From positions 1-10,862 of the forward strand of contig JANYDR010000092.1 in the NCBI GenBank assembly GCA_025363495.1: a stretch of DNA of 10,862 nucleotides, in the 5' to 3' direction. Below are positions 6,130 to 10,862 of this stretch, piece by piece (positions within the stretch are counted from its first letter, which is position 1; every line of letters begins with the position of its first letter). The notes under the pieces were generated by a model that worked only from the letters and a program-made list of their open reading frames with translations, did not search any database and was not told the DNA's origin. A program made the position numbers and the translations under genes. This DNA is from Cyclobacteriaceae bacterium (lineage in GTDB: Bacteria; Bacteroidota; Bacteroidia; Cytophagales; Cyclobacteriaceae).

Positions 6130-7299
6130 ATGAAATCACTTTTTGCAATTCTCGTTATCAGTACAATTCTCGGGTCACTTCATTTAGAAGCACAAACAGG
6201 AAAAGATAATTTTAAGGACGTCGTAATAGCTAATAAAGATCAATCTACTTTCAGAGCCTGGATCGATGTAGATCAACTACTTAAAAAAGCGCAATTGACG
6301 TCCAGGGATTCTGTTTTTCGAAGGTCCGCCCTTGCAAACATTTATTCTATTCAAGTGGATTCCAGCATCTATTTTTTTAAGTCAATTCGAAACCGAAAAG
6401 ATAGTATTGCAATTTTGAGCAGGGCAATCGAAGGAAAAGTAAGTGTTTATACGCCACCACTGGAATCAGGACTTGAAGCTGTTTTTGTGGAGAAAGATGG
6501 ATTAATATATGAAATGCTCCAAAAGGTAGTGGAGGTTAAAGGGAAGAAATTCTATAAAAATGAGTTTAGAGGATTTCTTCAGGTATTCTTCTCGGATTGT
6601 CAGACCATTACCAAGGAAATGGTCGATAAAGTGCTTATCAGTGAACTCTCCATCATGAAGATTGTATCACAATATAATAAGTCTTGTGGTTGGGAGAAAG
6701 CCAATAGGGTTATTAGATATAAGTCAAAGTTTCAGTTTGGACTACAGATTGAAGGAGAACATTATAATTCAACAAAAGGTATTTACGCAAACTATTTTGT
6801 GGGCGACCGACCCGCCTCGGGTTTTGGCCTGGGCTTGTATGCGAGACTTGATTTTGCCCGGAAAAAAACTGCCTTCCTCATTTCCGAGCTGACCTTTAAT
6901 CACATTTCCGGAGGTGGAGACATTACTTATTATGTGACTGACCCGAAATATCAAATTTTCACAGAGCATCATGATTTTAATATTCAAGAACTGAGAAATT
7001 CATATTCGGCCTACTTTTATATCGCCCGCTCTAAGAAATCGTCTTTGGCAGCCGGGGGTGGTATCATGTTTCAATATCAGCTAGAAAACAATTCTACAGT
7101 AACAGACGGTAATGTGACTACATCGAGCGCCAAATCGGGTGATAGTTTTGGACTTTCTCCGATCGCCAATGTTCTATTTAATATGAATAGAATTGGCCTT
7201 GGTTATCAGATGGTATTACTGGCCACTCAATTAAAAGGTGCAGAGGCACAACATATAGAAAATAAGTTTTTCTTACAGGTAAAGTTATCAAAGAAATAA
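6130..7299 (+). CDS. Outer-membrane beta-barrel protein with N-terminal soluble domain
   Basis: A 389-residue protein with a Sec signal peptide (1-22, ending LHLEAQ). Residues about 25-195 form a soluble region ending in a segment with a spaced cysteine pair, SDCQ (155-158) and YNKSCGW (182-188), a layout I associate with Bacteroidota barrel proteins of unknown function. From FQFGLQIEGEHY (201) to the end the sequence alternates polar and hydrophobic residues in strands with GFGLGLYARLDF, AAGGGIMFQYQL and RIGLGYQMVLL, fitting an eight-strand PorT-like barrel that ends in FFLQVKLSKK. No catalytic motif is visible. It is followed at 130 bp by a lipoprotein gene, possibly a surface partner. The name is structural, not functional. 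Confidence 0.7.
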   Translation: MKSLFAILVISTILGSLHLEAQTGKDNFKDVVIANKDQSTFRAWIDVDQLLKKAQLTSRDSVFRRSALANIYSIQVDSSIYFFKSIRNRKDSIAILSRAIEGKVSVYTPPLESGLEAVFVEKDGLIYEMLQKVVEVKGKKFYKNEFRGFLQVFFSDCQTITKEMVDKVLISELSIMKIVSQYNKSCGWEKANRVIRYKSKFQFGLQIEGEHYNSTKGIYANYFVGDRPASGFGLGLYARLDFARKKTAFLISELTFNHISGGGDITYYVTDPKYQIFTEHHDFNIQELRNSYSAYFYIARSKKSSLAAGGGIMFQYQLENNSTVTDGNVTTSSAKSGDSFGLSPIANVLFNMNRIGLGYQMVLLATQLKGAEAQHIENKFFLQVKLSKK

Positions 7300-7429
7300 A
7301 CCCACTATATAATGGTGGTACCTTGCGAAAGATGAGCCCTTTGGATGGTATTGCTCCCATTGAGAAATTACTATATCTATTTGTCTTTTGACTGACAGCG
7401 ATACGGTGGCCAGATTACTATACTTGCGT

Positions 7430-8017
7430 ATGAAAAGTTTGAGCCTGCTTGTCTTCCTTTTATTAGCAATTTGCTGCAAGGATAATTCCCAATCTAATCT
7501 CGAGAAGATTGTATTATCGCCCGCCACCGTATCAGAGTTGGTACTGGGTGATAGTATTCAATTTGCAGCTGGCTATTTTGATAAAACGGGTCAGTCCCAG
7601 GTCGCCGTCCCGAGTTGGGAATCATCAAACCCGGGGATTGTTACTATGAGAACGACCGGGGTGGCAATTCCTAAAGCAGTTGGGACAGCCAGTATAAAGG
7701 CTACGTTTAAGGGAATTCAAAGTCCATCGGTTATTTTAAACGTTACGAAATCATCCAATAAAGTTTATTCTGTTAGTATTTCCGTTGCCAAGACGACTCT
7801 GTCTCTTAACGAAACTATTACATTTTCGGCTTTGGCCTTAAATTTTGATGGTGTTCCGATCGCTGGCAAAAGCGCTTCCTGGCAAACAGAAGATGCAGAT
7901 ATCATTTTAATCAACGGGAATGGATTTGCGTCAGCGGTTGGACAGGGTATGACGGAAATTACTGCGGTGATTGAAAATGTTAAGAGTGCGCCTAAGAAAA
8001 TGATTGTGGCGCTATAA
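7430..8017 (+). CDS. Lipoprotein with two bacterial Ig-like (BIG2-type) domains
   Basis: The ATG at 7430 gives a clean lipoprotein signal, MKSLSLLVFLLLAICCKDNS, with Cys15 or Cys16 as the lipidation site; an upstream in-frame ATG at 7388 would bury it behind 14 polar residues, so it is not preferred. The 195-residue product carries two repeats of one fold: residues about 25-105 (SWESSNPGIVTM, VGTASIKATF) and about 113-195 (SWQTEDADIILI, VGQGMTEITAVI). Both show the W..., glycine turn and G-T-(A/E)-I pattern of BIG2 domains, which act in adhesion or as spacers on cell-surface proteins. No catalytic domain is attached. It follows a barrel-protein gene and may work at the surface with it. Confidence 0.75.
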   Translation: MKSLSLLVFLLLAICCKDNSQSNLEKIVLSPATVSELVLGDSIQFAAGYFDKTGQSQVAVPSWESSNPGIVTMRTTGVAIPKAVGTASIKATFKGIQSPSVILNVTKSSNKVYSVSISVAKTTLSLNETITFSALALNFDGVPIAGKSASWQTEDADIILINGNGFASAVGQGMTEITAVIENVKSAPKKMIVAL

Positions 8018-8040
8018 GTGCTTCCTGTTAATTTCATCAA

Positions 8041-8430
8041 ATGAAAATAGAACATCTTGCCATTTGGGTTGACAACTTGGAGAACATGAAAGCTTTTTAT
8101 TTAAAATATTTTGAAACTAATTCAGGTGAAAAATATACTAATGAGAAGAACCAATACACAGCATATTTTATTTATTTCGGCGATGCCAAAACTCGTTTAG
8201 AACTTATGAACAAACCCAACATTGCGCCAAGTATTGAGCAAAGGGGATTTACAAAAGGAATTGCTCATTTCGCTATTTCGGTTGGTGGGAGGGAAAAAGT
8301 AAATGAACTAACTGAAACATTAAGAAGTGATGGCTATACTATTTTTAGTGAACCGAGAACGACGGGCGACGGTTACTATGAAAGTGTAGTTTTAGACCCA
8401 GAAGGAAATTACTTGGAGATTTCAGCTTGA
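8041..8430 (+). CDS. VOC-superfamily (glyoxalase-like) metalloprotein
   Basis: A single-domain, cytoplasmic 129-residue protein. The vicinal-oxygen-chelate fold is indicated by two babbb halves: IEHLAIWV with LELMN, and IAHFAISV with YLEISA. The four metal-binding positions of glyoxalase I-like enzymes are all filled: His5, Glu54, His76 and Glu126. The VLDPEGNYLEI ending is the usual signature of the family. Substrate is open: such proteins include lactoylglutathione lyases, dioxygenases and fosfomycin or bleomycin resistance proteins. It stands alone, 23 bp after the Ig-like lipoprotein gene, with no obvious functional link. The start follows TTTCATCAA with no Shine-Dalgarno sequence, which is normal for the phylum. 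Confidence 0.85.
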   Translation: MKIEHLAIWVDNLENMKAFYLKYFETNSGEKYTNEKNQYTAYFIYFGDAKTRLELMNKPNIAPSIEQRGFTKGIAHFAISVGGREKVNELTETLRSDGYTIFSEPRTTGDGYYESVVLDPEGNYLEISA

Positions 8431-8565
8431 AAGTTTGTAACCTACGACTGGTTATATGCCAGCGTTAGCGAACATTACGGGAGAATTTATCTGATAAAAA
8501 GATATATTCGCCTGTGACAATTCTTAAAATTAGGCTACTAATAGAATATAAAGACCGTAGCTAAA

Positions 8566-9066
8566 TTGGAACTCCAAAAACGAAACTTTATCCGGATAAT
8601 AGACACTCACCGAGGCATTATAAAAAGCCTTTGTAAAGCCTATTATGTGAGTCCTGACGATCAAAAAGATGCTTTTCAAGACATTATTCTTCAGCTTTGG
8701 AAATCATTTGAGACATTTCGGGGAGAGTCCGAAATAAGCGCCTGGATCTATAGAGTAAGTCTTAACACGTTGCTCAGCAAAGTCAGGAATGAGAAACGGA
8801 GAATAACTACTGAATCCATAGGTGCCTTAGAGCTATCTGTTTCGATAGCAGCTGATGGTGATATCGAACTTCTAAACATTGTAATTCAATCTTTAAATGA
8901 CCTGGATAAAGCGATCGTCATCCTTTATCTGGAAGGCTATAAGAACAAGGAAATCTCTCAAATTTTAAACCTGACTCCTACGAACATAAGCACCCGATTG
9001 AATAGAGTGAGAGCAGAACTAAAGGCCAAATTTAAAAATCAGGACTATGAATTTAAACAACCTTAA
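8566..9066 (+). CDS. ECF-type sigma-70 family RNA polymerase sigma factor, TTG start
   Basis: A 166-residue group 4 sigma factor. Region 2 spans about 9-78, with the core-binding and -10-recognition signature DAFQDIILQLWKSFETFRG and ISAWIYRVSLNTLL. Region 4 spans about 103-157, with the helix-turn-helix GYKNKEISQILNLTPTNIST RLNRVR reading -35 DNA. Length is normal for the class. The frame is closed upstream by TAG at 8542-8544 and has no ATG before the conserved part, so the TTG at 8566 is the likely start (MELQKRNF); this may keep expression low. The gene overlaps the next by 20 bp, placing a small membrane-tipped protein in the anti-sigma position. The regulon cannot be read from the sequence. 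Confidence 0.9.
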   Translation: MELQKRNFIRIIDTHRGIIKSLCKAYYVSPDDQKDAFQDIILQLWKSFETFRGESEISAWIYRVSLNTLLSKVRNEKRRITTESIGALELSVSIAADGDIELLNIVIQSLNDLDKAIVILYLEGYKNKEISQILNLTPTNISTRLNRVRAELKAKFKNQDYEFKQP

Positions 9067-9235
9067 ACCAGCCTGGCGTCAGTTTCGATTATTGAATTCC
9101 ATGCAATCAATGGATAGGGAAGAAATCCTGTTTATTGTCGAACGAGCCGAAGAGATGAGTATAAGGAAAATCCATAAATACCTGATCAACTCTATCGTGT
9201 TTACAGTCTTAATCATCTGTTGTCAGGGAGGATGA
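9047..9235 (+). CDS. Small protein with C-terminal membrane segment, possible anti-sigma partner
   Basis: A 62-residue protein starting 20 bp inside the sigma-factor gene and ending 4 bp inside lgt (ATGA). Residues 1-40 are charged and helical (LKPAWRQFRLLNSMQSMDREEILFIVERAE in pieces: LKPAW, SMQSMDREE, IVERAE). Residues about 46-58 are hydrophobic (INSIVFTVLIICC), then QGG. Bacteroidota sigma factors of this family are often followed by a membrane protein beginning with a similar LKxAW stretch, usually far longer, so this may be a shortened relative that holds the sigma factor at the membrane. That role is inference from position. Its overlap on both sides argues for translational coupling and for a real gene. 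Confidence 0.65.
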   Translation: MNLNNLKPAWRQFRLLNSMQSMDREEILFIVERAEEMSIRKIHKYLINSIVFTVLIICCQGG

Positions 9236-10074
9236 TTTCTTGCATCATTTGGGATGTTGATCCCGACATTTTTTTAATTCCAGTTGTGAATTATCCTGTC
9301 AGGTGGTATGGCCTATGCTGGGCTATCGGACTTCTTCTAAGCCAATATATAATGACTTTTATTTATAAAAAGGAGGACCGACCAGACTATGAGATGGAGA
9401 CTATGTCTTTATACATTATAGCTGGAACAATAATCGGGGCAAGACTTGGACATATTTTATTCTATGAGCCGCTGCATTACTGGCAAAATCCATTAAAGAT
9501 AATCGCAATATGGGAAGGAGGACTTGCAAGCCACGGAGGTACAATTGGAATATTAATTGCGGCATATCTATTCGCCCGTAAAACCAACGTAAGCTATTTG
9601 TGGATTCTTGATCGACTATGTATTGTTGCTGCGTTAACCGGCTGTTTTATAAGGGTGGGTAATCTAATGAATTCAGAAATGTCTGGATTACCAACTAGTC
9701 TACCCTGGGGGTTTATTTTTACACGAATCGATGAAATCCCCAGACATCCAGCTCAATTGTATGAGGCTATTCAGTACTTTTTCATTTTCCTGATATCATA
9801 CGCGACGTGGATGCGGTTTCGAGACCGAATTAAAGATGGATTTCTTTTAGGATGGTTCCTGATAACCCTATTTGGTTTGAGATTTGTTGACGAATCTTTC
9901 AAAATCAATCAGGTAGAATTTGAAGACAGCTTAATTCTAAACATGGGACAGATTTTGAGTATACCCTTTATTCTGACGGGAATAGCCATTTTAATTCTTA
10001 TTGCCAGAAAGAAAAAAGCTGTAGTAAACCAGGAAACAATTGTTGAAGATTTGGGACAGGTTAAGACGGAGTAA
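9232..10074 (+). CDS. lgt: Prolipoprotein diacylglyceryl transferase
   Basis: Lgt moves diacylglycerol from phosphatidylglycerol to the lipobox cysteine of prolipoproteins in the inner membrane, the first step of lipoprotein maturation. The family marks are present: VRWYGL (23-28), GARLGHILFYEP (69-80), GGLASHGGTIG (96-106) with the conserved His101, IRVGNLMNSEMSG (140-152) with Arg141, the counterpart of the essential E. coli Arg143, RHPAQLYEA (171-179), and NMGQILSIPF (237-246). About seven membrane segments are visible and the 280-residue length is normal. The ATG at 9232 overlaps the previous stop (ATGA) and is preferred over TTG at 9220; GGGAGG touches it directly. Several lipoprotein genes in the window are potential clients. 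Sitting behind a sigma factor, it could be a regulated or second copy. Confidence 0.95.
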   Translation: MISCIIWDVDPDIFLIPVVNYPVRWYGLCWAIGLLLSQYIMTFIYKKEDRPDYEMETMSLYIIAGTIIGARLGHILFYEPLHYWQNPLKIIAIWEGGLASHGGTIGILIAAYLFARKTNVSYLWILDRLCIVAALTGCFIRVGNLMNSEMSGLPTSLPWGFIFTRIDEIPRHPAQLYEAIQYFFIFLISYATWMRFRDRIKDGFLLGWFLITLFGLRFVDESFKINQVEFEDSLILNMGQILSIPFILTGIAILILIARKKKAVVNQETIVEDLGQVKTE

Positions 10075-10403
10075 CTAAGAACAAATCGGTGTGACCGAGA
10101 ATTTGCGAAACATAGCCCATGGCTTTAGCCATGGGTAAAGAGTCATTTATAGATTAACACTAGCCAATGGCTTCAACCATTTACCTGTAATCATGAGATA
10201 AACCCTTGAAAGGGCTCCGCAAATAGCCCCACATTTATCCCACGACTGAAGTCGTGGGCTATAGTCTATTCTCGGTCAGCCTCTTTTCGCCGACCGTTTA
10301 TGTGTTAAAAAAACATCGACCAGAGGCAACAATTGAATTTGCTTTATTTGACGATTCCTTTGGCTAATTTCAAGACTGAACGTGAACGCCATCGGCAAGA
10401 AGA
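10075..10403. other. 329-bp spacer between lgt and the PKD gene
   Basis: Mostly occupied by the hairpin element at 10092-10278. The remaining 125 bp (10279-10403) hold an AT-rich stretch with TTTATTTG at 10342-10349, a poor match to the Bacteroidota -7 box, and no clear promoter for the next gene. Confidence 0.6.
10092..10278. repeat. REP/REPIN-like composite of four hairpins with 11-bp terminal inverted repeats
   Basis: The ends are TGACCGAGAAT (10092-10102) and ATTCTCGGTCA (10268-10278), perfect inverted repeats. Just inside, 10112-10135 and 10239-10262 are inverted copies of one palindrome, consensus CCCAYGRCTTYAGYCRTGGG preceded by ATAG. Two smaller hairpins lie between: AATGG-CTTCAA-CCATT (10166-10181) and CCCT-TGAA-AGGG (10203-10214). 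Nested inverted hairpins are the layout of REPINs, which are spread by RAYT transposases; no RAYT gene is in the window. The element could also stabilise or end the lgt transcript. Confidence 0.7.
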
Positions 10404-10862
10404 ATGAAAAAATCTGTTTTTGTTGTGCTGTTGTTTATTACCACGTATGTAGCATGCGGCCAGGTACAAGGTCGCCTGTCGGGCTGCGATGCACCTACGG
10501 GTACTTTTAGCTTCACAATCAGTAACAAGAGGGTCACGTTTTCGAATTCGGTCGTAGGTGCTACTTCCTGGAAATGGGATTTTGGTGACGGTAATACGTC
10601 CACATCAAAAGAGCCCACCAACATCTACGCCACTTACGGAAGATTTAACGTTTGCCTGACGGCGTTCGGTGATTGTGCGCAGTCACTATTTTGCACCACG
10701 ATCATGCTGCCGCCACCGCCACAAGTGGTAACAGCAGTGGAAGAATTTTCTGAGAGTTCGATAAAGATTTTCCCCAATCCAGTCATAAATCAACTCATCG
10801 TTGCCTTCAGTGGTTTGTTGCCAGAGAATATTACCATTGTAAATCAATCAGGTAGTCCGTTG
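10404..10862 (+). CDS. Secreted PKD-domain protein with type IX sorting tail, cut by the window end
   Basis: The first 153 residues are in the window, open to the last base. Residues 1-19 are a signal peptide (MKKSVFVVLLFITTYVACG). A single PKD domain follows, about 30-103, with the hallmark WKWDFGDGNTSTSKEPTN (57-73) and TYGRFNVCLTAFG. After a PPPP linker (103-106) comes SIKIFPNPVINQLIV (119-133), the opening of the Por_Secre_tail sorting domain that directs proteins through the type IX system to the cell surface. That domain is about 75 residues, so the gene should end soon after the window. Cysteines at 28, 84, 91 and 97 may pair. The product has no catalytic domain and would be an unusually small type IX cargo. 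The ATG follows GGCAAGAAGA, purine-rich. Confidence 0.85.
   Translation, partial: MKKSVFVVLLFITTYVACGQVQGRLSGCDAPTGTFSFTISNKRVTFSNSVVGATSWKWDFGDGNTSTSKEPTNIYATYGRFNVCLTAFGDCAQSLFCTTIMLPPPPQVVTAVEEFSESSIKIFPNPVINQLIVAFSGLLPENITIVNQSGSPL

Noticed and set aside
7386..7426. Promoter for the Ig-like lipoprotein (TTTTG and TATACTTG)
   Set aside because: The two boxes are 28 bp apart, too far, and the second lies only 3 bases before the start codon.
7388..7429. Earlier start for the Ig-like lipoprotein
   Set aside because: It would put 14 mostly polar residues before the lipoprotein signal peptide; the ATG at 7430 gives a normal signal.
9220..9231. TTG start for lgt four codons upstream
   Set aside because: The ATG at 9232 gives the usual Lgt N-terminus (IIWDVDP) and a standard ATGA overlap with the previous gene.
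10112..10262. Repeated palindromes read as a CRISPR array
   Set aside because: The units are inverted, differ in their stems and are irregularly spaced, with no constant direct repeat or spacers and no cas gene.
10370..10624. Minus-strand frame of 84 residues
   Set aside because: It is the shadow of the PKD-domain gene on the other strand, which has a signal peptide and clear domains.

Overview
The window looks like a Bacteroidota chromosome, most likely a Cytophagales-type member. The signs are secreted and lipid-anchored proteins with Bacteroidota-style signal peptides, outer-membrane beta-barrel proteins, an SD-poor ECF sigma factor of a family common in that phylum, and a PKD protein carrying the start of a type IX secretion sorting tail. 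All convincing genes lie on the + strand. I see no rRNA, tRNA or CRISPR array.

Left part (1-4378): an exported Gfo/Idh/MocA-type oxidoreductase is followed 44 bp later by a large lipoprotein with a probable (alpha/alpha) toroid glycosidase-like domain. They look like a two-gene carbohydrate-processing unit in the cell envelope. After a repeat-rich spacer comes a 272-residue putative beta-barrel protein.

Middle part (4379-8565): this reads as an accessory region. A 927-bp stretch without an intact gene holds a dispersed-repeat fragment, cGAAg hairpins, a degraded C-terminus of a tyrosine recombinase, a near-perfect palindrome and two adjacent arrays of four 11-bp repeats. Next is the most unusual gene (5306-5896): the N-terminal 85 residues of a maltose-acetyltransferase-like sugar O-acetyltransferase fused in frame to a complete cyclophilin-like domain, with the acetyltransferase active site missing. 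It is followed by an outer-membrane barrel protein, a lipoprotein with two Ig-like domains and a small VOC/glyoxalase-family protein.

Right part (8566-10862): an ECF sigma factor starting at TTG, a 62-residue membrane-tipped protein and lgt (prolipoprotein diacylglyceryl transferase) overlap by 20 and 4 bp, so they are probably one translationally coupled operon. Behind lgt sits a 187-bp REP/REPIN-like element: four hairpins, most with T(G/A)AA loops, framed by perfect 11-bp inverted repeats. The window ends inside a PKD-domain gene with a type IX sorting signal.

The best candidates for something undescribed are the fusion gene, the paired 11-bp arrays beside the recombinase remnant, the composite hairpin element behind lgt, and the sigma/small-protein/lgt coupling. 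Family assignments come from recognising motifs by eye, without database searches.
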